A stretch of 23,201 nt of DNA from an uncultured Oscillospiraceae bacterium (GCA_900542375.1 UQNI01000028.1:1-23201); one strand, 5' to 3'. Numbered from the stretch's first letter, positions 8,684-16,272 are shown. The notes: a model not told the origin generated them from the letters alone. A program made the numbers and translations.

Positions 8684-8712
8684 ATGCTATCACAGTCCTT
8701 ATCTACGGTCAA
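8684..8712 (-). promoter_or_regulatory. Promoter of the hydroxyacid dehydrogenase operon
   Basis: On the minus strand TTGACC (8712-8707) and TAGCAT (8689-8684) are separated by 17 bp. Transcription would start near 8677, giving a leader of about 30 nt. Confidence 0.75.
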
Positions 8713-9017
8713 GAATATTGTTTAAAATAAATCTTATTGGGATATATGTACCGAAATTCCTAATTTTATCATTGATTTGATAAGTGATATAATTAATCAT
8801 CCAACTTCTGAATCACAAAACTGCAAACCATAGTTATGATTGATTCATTTTTTGAACAAACAGCCTGTTTGAGCCATTTTTACATTAACACCGTAATTAT
8901 AAATTTTGCTCCTGAATTTTCGACTGAAGCGAAATCTAATTTCAAGATTTATAATTTGACTTCTTTTGAATATCATATTGTTAGTACTATTCTCATATAC
9001 AACTTGCAGAATAAAAA
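8713..9017. other. Intergenic gap without recognised gene
   Basis: This stretch of about 300 bp between the dehydrogenase promoter and the terminator of the NPQTG-protein gene is AT-rich. A small inverted repeat, TTATCA/TGATAA, lies around 8766-8783. A plus-strand frame of 70 codons (8836-9048) runs into the terminator stem and has no ribosome site, so I do not call it. Confidence 0.5.
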
Positions 9018-9046
9018 ACACTCTACGGTATCAAACCGCAGAGTGT
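9018..9046 (-). terminator. Terminator of the NPQTG surface protein gene
   Basis: ACACTCTACGGT pairs with ACCGCAGAGTGT (one A-C mismatch). On the minus strand it is followed by TTTTTTATTC. Confidence 0.88.
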
Positions 9047-9056
9047 GAAAGATAAA

Positions 9057-10481
9057 TTATTTGCTATATTTTTTTCTGAAAATGACTGTTCCTGCAAGAC
9101 CTGCACCGGATAGACACAACAATGCGATTCCTAGAAATACATAGCTGTTGTCGCCTGTTTGAGGATTAGCAGAGTTCACATCAGTAGTTGTTGTTCCGTT
9201 TGTCATTTCTTCTTCAGTTGGAGTAGACGAAGCATCACCTGTTGCAGAGATTTCCTCTACAACTTGATAGCCGCATACAGAACAAACTTTCTCTCTGCTG
9301 CCTGCTTCTGTAGCAGTAGCTTCTTTCGTTACATTCCACTCACCAAAAGTATGGGCAGATACATCTGCTTTTTCTCCGCATACAGAACATTCATACCAAT
9401 GATTATCAGCATCGTATTTCATAACCATGTTATGCTCATGTACAGAATAGGAGCCATCCGGATTTTGGTTTAGATAGAAATTATCTGCAAAAAAGTTTGA
9501 ATCTACGGCATTGGAGAAAGTACCGCCCGAAACAACAATAGAGGAAGAAGCTGCATCAGGTGCTGCCGGTTGCAGTCCATTATTGTAGGTAGCTTTTGAA
9601 ATTTCACCTGTTATGGTACCACCTTTAATAGTTACCGAAGGAATGGATGTTCCACCGTCATAGTTTACTGCAACAACATCACCGTTTACAACAGCATTTC
9701 CGGAAATTTCGGTTGCACTTGCAAAACCTTCATAGGACCAAGTAATTACCTGTCCGTTTAAAGTACCTCCACTGATAGCTGCCTGTGACCAGTTTTGTAT
9801 TGTTTGTTCATTGGAGGTAATTGTACCACCTGTAACAGCAACATTGCCATAATCGTCATTTTTTAATGCAATAAAGTTGTCCTGTCTTAGGGTTGCATTG
9901 CCGCTAACGGTTAAACTGGAAGCTGCATCTGCTGTACCTATATTACGGATTAAAGAAGAAAAATATCCATTGTTTACAACATTCGCAGTTCCTGTAATAG
10001 TCATAGTACCATGGTTGTCAATAACATACCAGCTGTTTCCGCCGGAAGATGTAGCACTTGTGCTTGCTTCTGCACTACGGGTAAAGGTAGCTCCTTCTAA
10101 AATGGCAGTACCATAGTTTACAAGAGCTCCTTTTGCATGGGTCACATTATCAACTGTACCTGCGCCGGTAACGGTGAGAGTGCCGTTATTGGTAATCGTA
10201 TGCCCGGCTTTGTTGGTTAAAGTGATACCTTCCGGAATATACAATGTAATATTTGCGCCTTGAGGAATGGTAACATCCTCAGATACATTTTGAGTCAATT
10301 CGATGGTTGTAGCATTCGAACCGGCTGCTGTAATTGCTTCGGCAACGCTGTTATATGTTTGGTCACCAATTTTTGCAACCCCGGTATCTTCACCCGCTGC
10401 AAATACAACACTTGGCAACAGAGTAAAAGTCATAATGACAGTCAAAAACAGCGCCAGCCACTTGCTTTTCATTGCTTTCAT
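9057..10481 (-). CDS. Sortase-anchored beta-helix-like surface protein (NPQTG)
   Basis: This 474-residue protein appears to be exported and covalently anchored to the cell wall. Residues 1-29 are a signal peptide (KWLALFLTVIMTFTLLP, cut after VFA). Residues about 38-335 are a Thr/Gly/Asn-rich array of short strands (NGTLTVTGAGTV, SGNATL, GGTIT), typical of a right-handed beta-helix. Residues about 345-415 form a HEHN...CSVCG...CSVCGYQVV module with paired CxxC motifs, often found in secreted Clostridia proteins. NPQTG at 439-443, a hydrophobic segment and the RKKYSK tail complete the sorting signal. The start ATG 10481 follows AAAGGATGAGG. No sortase gene is in the window. The ligand or role is unknown; adhesion is an inference. 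Confidence 0.9.
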   Translation of the reverse strand: MKAMKSKWLALFLTVIMTFTLLPSVVFAAGEDTGVAKIGDQTYNSVAEAITAAGSNATTIELTQNVSEDVTIPQGANITLYIPEGITLTNKAGHTITNNGTLTVTGAGTVDNVTHAKGALVNYGTAILEGATFTRSAEASTSATSSGGNSWYVIDNHGTMTITGTANVVNNGYFSSLIRNIGTADAASSLTVSGNATLRQDNFIALKNDDYGNVAVTGGTITSNEQTIQNWSQAAISGGTLNGQVITWSYEGFASATEISGNAVVNGDVVAVNYDGGTSIPSVTIKGGTITGEISKATYNNGLQPAAPDAASSSIVVSGGTFSNAVDSNFFADNFYLNQNPDGSYSVHEHNMVMKYDADNHWYECSVCGEKADVSAHTFGEWNVTKEATATEAGSREKVCSVCGYQVVEEISATGDASSTPTEEEMTNGTTTTDVNSANPQTGDNSYVFLGIALLCLSGAGLAGTVIFRKKYSK

Positions 10482-10610
10482 AAAACCTCATCCTTTCATC
10501 CGTATTTTAACTGTTGATAAGAAAGAAAATAAAAAATAACTTTTCCCTCAATAAAACTACTTTTCATTTTATGACCCTTCTGATAACAATTAAAATAACG
10601 GAACAATTTC

Positions 10611-10632
10611 TTGCAAAAGCATACTTTTGCAA
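10611..10632 (-). promoter_or_regulatory. 22-bp perfect palindrome in the leader of the NPQTG gene
   Basis: TTGCAAAAG and CTTTTGCAA flank CATA. It lies about 25-45 nt downstream of the predicted transcription start, where a bound repressor or an RNA hairpin could act. TTGCAAAAGCATACT within it recurs with two changes at 10715-10729. Confidence 0.5.
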
Positions 10633-10661
10633 ATTTACTATAATTTGTAATTTATAACGCA

Positions 10662-10690
10662 ATTATAATATAAATAGCCGCTTTTTTCAA
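10662..10690 (-). promoter_or_regulatory. Promoter of the NPQTG surface protein gene
   Basis: On the minus strand TTGAAA (10690-10685), a 17-bp spacer and a perfect TATAAT (10667-10662) are present. The predicted start near 10655 gives a leader of about 170 nt, long enough to host regulation. Confidence 0.8.
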
Positions 10691-10714
10691 GTTAAATTTA
10701 CCTTTTTAGGTGTT

Positions 10715-10756
10715 TTGTAAAAGTATACTATAATAAGTATGATTCATAGTATACTT
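10715..10756 (-). promoter_or_regulatory. Upstream operator-like inverted repeat
   Basis: AAGTATACTAT (10721-10731) and ATAGTATACTT (10746-10756) are perfect 11-bp inverted arms. The left arm overlaps TTGTAAAAGTATACT (10715-10729), which resembles the leader palindrome. It lies about 25 bp upstream of the -35, a usual place for an activator or a distal operator. Confidence 0.45.
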
Positions 10757-10803
10757 ACACGGACATATATAAAATGACCTGTATTTAAAAAACGAAAAAA
10801 GAA

Positions 10804-10837
10804 AAGAGCACCCATATATTTGTGTATGGATGCTCTT
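10804..10837 (-). terminator. Terminator without an assigned gene
   Basis: AAGAGCA pairs with TGCTCTT, with an inner CCATA/TATGG stem. On the minus strand it is followed by TTCTTTTTTCG. The nearest gene upstream on that strand already has its own terminator at 11043-11071, so a short transcript arising between about 10840 and 11040 is suggested. Confidence 0.7.
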
Positions 10838-11042
10838 GATTATTGCAGATTTACTGAAATACAGACAGCATTTTACAGTTTAAACCGAAAATAAAATTTT
10901 ACCGTCGAAATATTTCCCCTTATTTTATCTAAAAAACATGTTCATAATATTGTTTTTATTATCTTAAAATCCCGTAGCTTTATGATAACTCTCTATAATA
11001 TTTAGAATTCTATCACTATAAACAACATAAATTTGTAAAAAT

Positions 11043-11071
11043 AAACAACGGTGTGAAACACACCGTTGTTT
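11043..11071 (-). terminator. Terminator of the flavin reductase-rubredoxin gene
   Basis: AAACAACGGTGTG and CACACCGTTGTTT are perfect 13-bp arms. On the minus strand TTTATTTTTAC follows. It starts five bases after the stop codon. Confidence 0.92.
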
Positions 11072-11075
11072 TTGA

Positions 11076-11735
11076 TTATTTTCTTTGAAATGCTTTTTTA
11101 GGCATACCGCAAATGGGACAAATCCAATCATCCGGCAGTTCTTCAAAAGAAACATCAGGATCATTATAAATATACCCGCACACTGTACAAATCCAGCTTT
11201 CTCCATCATTTCCGTCACGCTCTACTTCGGGAGGCTGATACGTAGGCGCATTTTTAGGTGCAGTACCTTTAATGACATTGTGATAGTAACTGTAAGTCAT
11301 AGGAGTACCTCTGGATTTATCACTTCCGGCGATAACTTCTGCCAAAAATACGGTATGAGTAGGAGATTCTACTTTATTGACTACTTTGCATAAAAACCAA
11401 CAACAAGTATTTTCTTTGAGAACAGGAACGCCTTCCTGCAATACTTTATGTCGTACATTTTGCAGTTTATCAACGTCTTTTCCAGAGTTAAAGCCCAGCG
11501 TACCAATTACCGTACCTGAAGTATCTTCTGACAAGACAGAAACTGTAAAAATTCCGTTTTCTTCAATGCACTGATGACTATAATTATAATGATTCATACT
11601 GACAGCAATGATTGGCGGATGCTGCGATGTAATTTGCACCACTGTATTTACAATACAAGCCGAAGGTCTTTCTTTTCCTTTTACGCCGATTGCGTACATA
11701 CCGTAAGATAAATTTCTTAAAATCATAGAATTCAT
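11076..11735 (-). CDS. Flavin reductase-rubredoxin fusion (high molecular weight rubredoxin type)
   Basis: This 219-residue two-domain redox protein has residues 1-155 as a flavin reductase-like FMN-binding domain (ILRNLSYGMYAIGV, PSACIVNTVVQIT, NHYNYSHQCIEENGIFTVSVL) and residues about 177-219 as a rubredoxin, with iron ligands C183, C186, C206 and C209 (CTVCGY and CPICG). In the Moorella homologue Hrb, such a protein passes electrons from NAD(P)H to a flavodiiron oxygen/NO reductase; no such partner is in this window. The frame is open to 11807, overlapping rarA, but AAAGGAG lies just before ATG 11735, so that start is chosen. It follows rarA by 41 bp and may be cotranscribed with it. The likely role is oxidative or nitrosative stress defence. 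Confidence 0.9.
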   Translation of the reverse strand: MNSMILRNLSYGMYAIGVKGKERPSACIVNTVVQITSQHPPIIAVSMNHYNYSHQCIEENGIFTVSVLSEDTSGTVIGTLGFNSGKDVDKLQNVRHKVLQEGVPVLKENTCCWFLCKVVNKVESPTHTVFLAEVIAGSDKSRGTPMTYSYYHNVIKGTAPKNAPTYQPPEVERDGNDGESWICTVCGYIYNDPDVSFEELPDDWICPICGMPKKAFQRK

Positions 11736-11776
11736 ATGTGAAACGCTCCTTTTATATGGCGATACCATAATAGTAT

Positions 11777-13048
11777 TTACAATTTTTTCCCTTTTATATT
11801 CTCCCAATATTGGCGGAATGCCTGTTCGTTTTTATTATCTCCAAATTCATAGTACCGAACGTCTTTCAAGGTATCGGGCAAGTACTGCTGTTCTGTCCAA
11901 TGGTTGGGGCAATCCTGAGTATAAATATAAAACTGACCTTTTACTTCTTGATCTTCTCCGTCAAAGTGTTTATTTTGCAAATGCCTTGGAATACTGCCTA
12001 CATTTCCTTTTTCCACATCTGCCATAGCACGGTTAATGGCCATATATGCCGTATTGGATTTTGGTGCATTGCATACCATAATCACTGCGTCAGCCAACGG
12101 AATTCTGGCTTCAGGAAGTCCTACTTGTAAGGCTGCATCTACACTTGCTTTTACAATAGGAATAATCTGCGGCCATGCAAGCCCTACATCTTCGCAGGCA
12201 CACACCATAAGTCTGCGGCATACCGATGGTAAATCTCCAGCAGATAGCAGGCGTGCCAAATAGTAAATGGCAGCATCCGGGTCAGAACCTCTCATAGACT
12301 TTTGAAAAGCCGATAGCAAATCATAATGTTCATCGCCGTCTTTATCATAGCGCATTGCACTGCGTTGCGTCAATTCTTTGGCTAATTCCAATGTGACATA
12401 TCTTCCATCTTCTGTTTTGTCTGCTGATAAGCTGCACAATTCCACTGCATTCATTGCTTTGCGTACATCTCCGCCGCAAGCAGTTGCGATGTACGCCGCA
12501 ACACCATCTTCCAGCTGAATGGTTTGTTTCAGCTCCTGCTCTACAATTGAAAAACCTCTTTGCACCGCACGTTCGATTTCTTTTTTAGGAACAGATTTAA
12601 ATTCAAATACCGTGCATCGGCTTAAAACAGCATTATAAACATAAAAATAAGGATTTTCCGTAGTAGAAGCAATTAACGTAATCTGCCCGTTTTCAATAAA
12701 CTCCAACAAAATTTGCTGTTGTTTTTTATTAAAATATTGTATCTCGTCCAAATACAACAAAACACCATTCATTGTCTCGAATGTGTTTAAATTGGAAATA
12801 ACATCTTTGATATCGGAGGTAGAGGCAGTAGTTCCGTTCATTTTGACCAGCTTACGGTTGGTGGTCTTGGCAATCATGGTAGCAAGCGTTGTTTTTCCCA
12901 CACCGGAAGGACCGTAAAACACCATGTTAGGTATTTGGCCGGAATCAATAATACGGCGCAGCGCCTTCCCTTCTGCCAACAAGTGCCGCTGTCCTACCAC
13001 ATCATCCAGCGTTTGAGGCCGCAAACGATCTGCCAATGGTGCGCTCAT
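11777..13048 (-). CDS. rarA: Replication-associated recombination protein A (AAA+ ATPase)
   Basis: This 423-residue cytosolic AAA+ clamp-loader-like ATPase of the RarA/MgsA/WRNIP1 family acts at stalled replication forks. Walker A is GPSGVGKT at 46-53, Walker B is LYLDE with D101/E102, sensor 1 lies in ASTTENP at about 127-133, and SRC is an arginine-finger-like motif. The C-terminal MgsA tetramerisation region is present (RGSDPDAAIYYLARLL, DVGLA, NAVELC upstream of it). Length is normal. The start ATG 13048 follows GGGAGGAA. The gene is followed at 41 bp by the rubredoxin fusion. Confidence 0.96.
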   Translation of the reverse strand: MSAPLADRLRPQTLDDVVGQRHLLAEGKALRRIIDSGQIPNMVFYGPSGVGKTTLATMIAKTTNRKLVKMNGTTASTSDIKDVISNLNTFETMNGVLLYLDEIQYFNKKQQQILLEFIENGQITLIASTTENPYFYVYNAVLSRCTVFEFKSVPKKEIERAVQRGFSIVEQELKQTIQLEDGVAAYIATACGGDVRKAMNAVELCSLSADKTEDGRYVTLELAKELTQRSAMRYDKDGDEHYDLLSAFQKSMRGSDPDAAIYYLARLLSAGDLPSVCRRLMVCACEDVGLAWPQIIPIVKASVDAALQVGLPEARIPLADAVIMVCNAPKSNTAYMAINRAMADVEKGNVGSIPRHLQNKHFDGEDQEVKGQFYIYTQDCPNHWTEQQYLPDTLKDVRYYEFGDNKNEQAFRQYWENIKGKKL

Positions 13049-13095
13049 ATCTATTCCTCCCTTCCCCCAATATCAAATTACTCAGTTGTATTGTT

Positions 13096-13104
13096 ATTGT
13101 ATCA
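13096..13104 (-). promoter_or_regulatory. Extended -10 promoter of rarA
   Basis: On the minus strand TGATACAAT (TGN plus TACAAT) lies about 50 bp before the rarA start. No good -35 is present, as expected for an extended -10 promoter. Confidence 0.5.
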
Positions 13105-13154
13105 TAAAAAGTAAAATTCGACTATATGTTCCACAAAATTATAATATAAAAAAA

Positions 13155-13174
13155 GAATGGGTCAAAACCCATTC
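13155..13174 (-). terminator. glyA terminator
   Basis: GAATGGGT and ACCCATTC form an 8-bp stem. On the minus strand TTTTTTTATAT follows. Confidence 0.92.
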
Positions 13175-13197
13175 CCGATAATGTACACAAAGTACAA

Positions 13198-14451
13198 TTA
13201 TTCATATAAAGGATGCTTCTCACAGATTGCTTGCACCATGCTGCGGATTTTGTCTGCATTTGCATCAAAATCATGGATGGCTAGGCTAATGCACTCAGCT
13301 ACCTGATCCATATCTTCCACTGTCAAACCGCGAGTAGTAACAGCGGGTGTACCTAAACGAACACCACTTGTTACAAACGGACTTCTTTGCTCATTTGGTA
13401 CTGTGTTTTTATTTGCGGTGATATATACTTCATCCAAACGGCGTTCTAACTCTTTACCTGTAAGTTCAGTTCCGCTTAAGTCGATTAACATAAGGTGATT
13501 ATCTGTTCCGCCGGATACCAATTTTACGCCGCGTTTGGTCAAACCGTTTGCCAAAGCCTGCGCGTTTTCCACTACTTTTTTTCCGTACTCTTTAAATTCA
13601 GGTTTCAAAGCTTCACCCAAGCAAACTGCTTTACCTGCAATCACATGCATCAAGGGACCACCTTGAATACCCGGAAAAATTGCTTTGTCAATGGCTTTTG
13701 CATATTCTTCTTTACAAAGAATCAATCCGCCTCTGGGGCCGCGCAATGTTTTGTGGGTTGTTGTTGTTACAATGTCCGCCCACTCCACAGGATTTGGATG
13801 AACGCCTGCTGCAACCAAACCTGCAATATGCGCCATATCTACCATAAGCATAGCGCCTACTTCATCTGCAATTTCACGCAAACGTTTAAAATCAATGATT
13901 CTTGCATATGCACTTGCACCTGCAACAATCATTTTTGGTTTTACTTCTTTTGCTTGTGCCTGTAATTTATCATAATCAATACGGTGTGTTTCTGCATCTA
14001 CGCCATATTCTACAAAGTTATAATAACTGCCTGACATATTCACAGGTGAGCCATGGGTTAAATGTCCGCCTTCTGACAAATTCATACCCATTACTGTATC
14101 GCCCGGTTTTAAAAATGCAAAATAAACAGCCATATTTGCCTGTGCACCCGAATGAGGCTGCACATTTGCATGCTCTGCTCCAAATAATTCGCAAGCACGT
14201 TTGCGAGCAATGTCTTCTACAATATCTACAAACTCACAGCCGCCATAATAGCGTTTGCCGGGATAACCTTCTGCATATTTATTGGTTAAAATACTTCCCA
14301 TTGCAGCCATAACTGCAGGAGAAACAATGTTTTCGGAAGCAATCAGCTCTAAATTACGTTGTTGACGTTTTAATTCTTTGTCCATTGCTTGACCGACTTC
14401 AGAATCATACTTCTCTACAAAACCGATGGTATCCATAATATCTTGATACAT
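13198..14451 (-). CDS. glyA: Serine hydroxymethyltransferase
   Basis: This cytosolic PLP enzyme interconverts serine plus tetrahydrofolate with glycine plus 5,10-methylene-tetrahydrofolate, supplying one-carbon units. The 417-residue length is typical. Signatures include LIASENIVSPAVMAAMGS, NKYAEGYPGKRYYGG (cofactor and folate contacts), HSGAQAN, DMAHIAGLVAAG, and TTTTHKTLRGPRGG with the PLP-binding Lys234. The C-terminus has RLGTPAVTTRG. The start ATG 14451 has AGAGG upstream. It appears to be monocistronic, with a consensus promoter in front and its own terminator behind. No riboswitch is visible in the short leader. Confidence 0.98.
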   Translation of the reverse strand: MYQDIMDTIGFVEKYDSEVGQAMDKELKRQQRNLELIASENIVSPAVMAAMGSILTNKYAEGYPGKRYYGGCEFVDIVEDIARKRACELFGAEHANVQPHSGAQANMAVYFAFLKPGDTVMGMNLSEGGHLTHGSPVNMSGSYYNFVEYGVDAETHRIDYDKLQAQAKEVKPKMIVAGASAYARIIDFKRLREIADEVGAMLMVDMAHIAGLVAAGVHPNPVEWADIVTTTTHKTLRGPRGGLILCKEEYAKAIDKAIFPGIQGGPLMHVIAGKAVCLGEALKPEFKEYGKKVVENAQALANGLTKRGVKLVSGGTDNHLMLIDLSGTELTGKELERRLDEVYITANKNTVPNEQRSPFVTSGVRLGTPAVTTRGLTVEDMDQVAECISLAIHDFDANADKIRSMVQAICEKHPLYE

Positions 14452-14487
14452 GTCTCCGTACCTCTTTCATTTCTATTGTGTACTTAA

Positions 14488-14516
14488 ATTATACACAATT
14501 ACCTATCAAAAGGCAA
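14488..14516 (-). promoter_or_regulatory. glyA promoter
   Basis: On the minus strand TTGCCT (14516-14511), a 17-bp spacer and TATAAT (14493-14488) are present. Transcription would start about 30 nt before the start codon. Confidence 0.85.
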
Positions 14517-14624
14517 TTGTAAAATACACATACTTTTATAAAATAAATGCATCTAGGAAAAGCATGTTTTATCACAATTTACAAAAAACTGTTTGGAGTA
14601 AAATCTTCTGCTGCCGTTACTCCG

Positions 14625-14653
14625 TTGACAAACCATATTCGCTTTTTTATAAT
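14625..14653 (+). promoter_or_regulatory. Consensus promoter of the O-acetyltransferase gene
   Basis: TTGACA (14625-14630), 17 bp, then TATAAT (14648-14653): both boxes match the vegetative consensus exactly. The start site near 14660 gives a leader of about 24 nt. Confidence 0.92.
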
Positions 14654-14683
14654 CAAGTAAAAACCACAAAGGAGTACCGTTAC

Positions 14684-15259
14684 ATGACTGAAAAAGAAAA
14701 GATGCTGGCGGGAGAATTATTTTATTCTCCCGATGAACAATTGAAAGAAGAACGTTTACGCGCAAAAGAATTATTATACGACTACAATCATTTGCGTCCC
14801 GATGAAACGGATAAAAAAGAAACCTTGATGAAAAAATTGCTGGGTTCTATCGGACAGGAATTTTCCATTGGACAGCCATTTTATTGTGACTACGGTTATA
14901 ACATTCATATTGGTTCTCACTTCTACGCCAATACGGGATGTGTTATGTTAGACTGCGGCAAAATTACAATTGGAAACCATGTATTTTTAGCACCTCATGT
15001 TCAACTGTATACAGTCAACCATCCCATTCATTTAGAGCAGCGCGATGCCGACTACGAATATACCAAACCGATAACGATTAAAGACCACGTTTGGATTGGA
15101 GGCAATTCCACTGTTCTACCCGGAGTTACCATTGGAGAAAACAGCATTATCGGCGCCGGAAGTGTTGTAACAAAAGATATTCCTGCCAACGTAATTGCTG
15201 TGGGTAATCCATGCCGTATCTTGCGTGAACTGACAAAGGAAGAACTGGGTTTAAGTTAA
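14684..15259 (+). CDS. Sugar O-acetyltransferase (maltose/galactoside acetyltransferase type)
   Basis: This 191-residue protein belongs to the left-handed beta-helix acyltransferases (LacA/Maa/NodL group), which use acetyl-CoA to acetylate a sugar. Residues 1-55 form the Mac domain (MTEKEKMLAGELFYSPDEQL...LRAKELLYDYN). Residues about 60-180 carry hexapeptide repeats (ITIGNHVFLAPHV, VWIGGNSTVLPGV, SIIGAGSVV). The family catalytic histidine is H113 in TVNHP. The frame is open upstream to 14450, but AAAGGAG lies at the right distance from ATG 14684 and the promoter is at 14625-14653, so the shorter start is right. The exact sugar is unknown. Its 3' end overlaps the convergent carboxypeptidase gene by 9 bp. 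Confidence 0.95.
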   Translation: MTEKEKMLAGELFYSPDEQLKEERLRAKELLYDYNHLRPDETDKKETLMKKLLGSIGQEFSIGQPFYCDYGYNIHIGSHFYANTGCVMLDCGKITIGNHVFLAPHVQLYTVNHPIHLEQRDADYEYTKPITIKDHVWIGGNSTVLPGVTIGENSIIGAGSVVTKDIPANVIAVGNPCRILRELTKEELGLS

Positions 15260-16243
15260 ACTTCCCAATTGATTATAAACATTCACTGCATCCAAAATAT
15301 GCAGTGGTTCCGTTTGAGGAGAACCATTTGCTCCTGCAGTTACCAAAAGATATTGTTTTCCGTTTATGGTAGCCAAGCTGGCTAAACATTGGCCCGCCTG
15401 TTCTGTATAACCCGTCTTTCCCCCCAACAATTCACCGTTGTGAATTGTTTCAACAGCTTGATTTTGAAATACGGTACTGTAGAAAGTAAATCCTTCCGGA
15501 TGTTGATTTGTTGGAGGAACGCTGTAGTAACTGCTTGTAAAGGCCTGATAAAACGCTTGATTTTTTAAAGCATACTGTAACAATACAGCAATGTCTTTTA
15601 CAGAAGAAGTATGATTTCTGTCATGAAGGCCGGTACAATTGGTAAAATGAGTGTTTTTCAGACCTATTTGATTTGCTTTTTCATTCATTAATTTGACAAA
15701 CGCAGACTCTGAGCCTGAAATGTTCTCTGCAAAGGTCCTGCAGCATTCTGCTCCCGAAGGAAGTAATACACCATACAACAAATCTTTTGCTTTTACGCGT
15801 TCTCCCGGTTCAAATCCGGCCATCGAGGCCTCTTCTTCATATAATTGCTGAAAAAAATCATATGGTACAGTTACACTTTGATTTAAATTATCCGTATGCT
15901 CTATAGCTATCAGAGCAGTCATAATTTTTGTAAGAGAAGCAGGATAGATTCTTTCATCACCGTTGCGCTGTGCAATTACTGTGCCTGTATCTGCATCTAT
16001 CAAGATAGCGTACGGGCTATTTAATACATTCAAATCAATTTTATTTTCTGCTTGTGTTCCTGCATTCAATAAATTTCCCGAACCTACCTGAACATCAAAC
16101 GACAAATATTGTTTCCCTATAAAAAACAGTAACAGGATAAATATAATAAAAGATACAATGATAATAGTATAAAAACGTATGGTTTCTAAAGGTCTTTTTG
16201 TTCTTTTTTGTGTTTGCCTGGTTGCTAATTTCTTTTTTTCCAT
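15251..16243 (-). CDS. D-alanyl-D-alanine carboxypeptidase (peptidase S11)
   Basis: This membrane-anchored serine D,D-carboxypeptidase of the penicillin-binding S11 family (DacA-like) removes the terminal D-Ala of peptidoglycan stem peptides. From ATG 16243 it has 330 residues: a basic N-terminus, one membrane segment at about 23-42, then the extracytoplasmic catalytic domain with SLTK (Ser103, Lys106) and GGKTG (Lys276). The second motif, usually SxN, reads S-G-A at 163-165. The start is uncertain: ATG 16267 is an alternative, and the best-placed ribosome site (AAGGAG) serves an out-of-frame ATG at 16250. The gene lies downstream of the VanRS-type pair on the same strand, behind a strong terminator, so it may have its own promoter. 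Confidence 0.9.
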   Translation of the reverse strand: MEKKKLATRQTQKRTKRPLETIRFYTIIIVSFIIFILLLFFIGKQYLSFDVQVGSGNLLNAGTQAENKIDLNVLNSPYAILIDADTGTVIAQRNGDERIYPASLTKIMTALIAIEHTDNLNQSVTVPYDFFQQLYEEEASMAGFEPGERVKAKDLLYGVLLPSGAECCRTFAENISGSESAFVKLMNEKANQIGLKNTHFTNCTGLHDRNHTSSVKDIAVLLQYALKNQAFYQAFTSSYYSVPPTNQHPEGFTFYSTVFQNQAVETIHNGELLGGKTGYTEQAGQCLASLATINGKQYLLVTAGANGSPQTEPLHILDAVNVYNQLGSLT

Positions 16244-16272
16244 ATTCCATGATTTCTCCTTGAACATAATAT

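Noticed and set aside
8836..9048. 70-codon plus-strand open frame
   Set aside because: No ribosome site, no recognisable domain, and it runs through the terminator stem of the opposite gene.
10930..11000. A minus-strand AAAGCTACGGG hairpin reminiscent of the c-di-GMP-I (GEMM) riboswitch core
   Set aside because: The GGCAAACC and GACGC elements and the GNRA-capped stem are missing, and no gene follows directly. Only a few bases match, so chance or an extensive degradation is likely.
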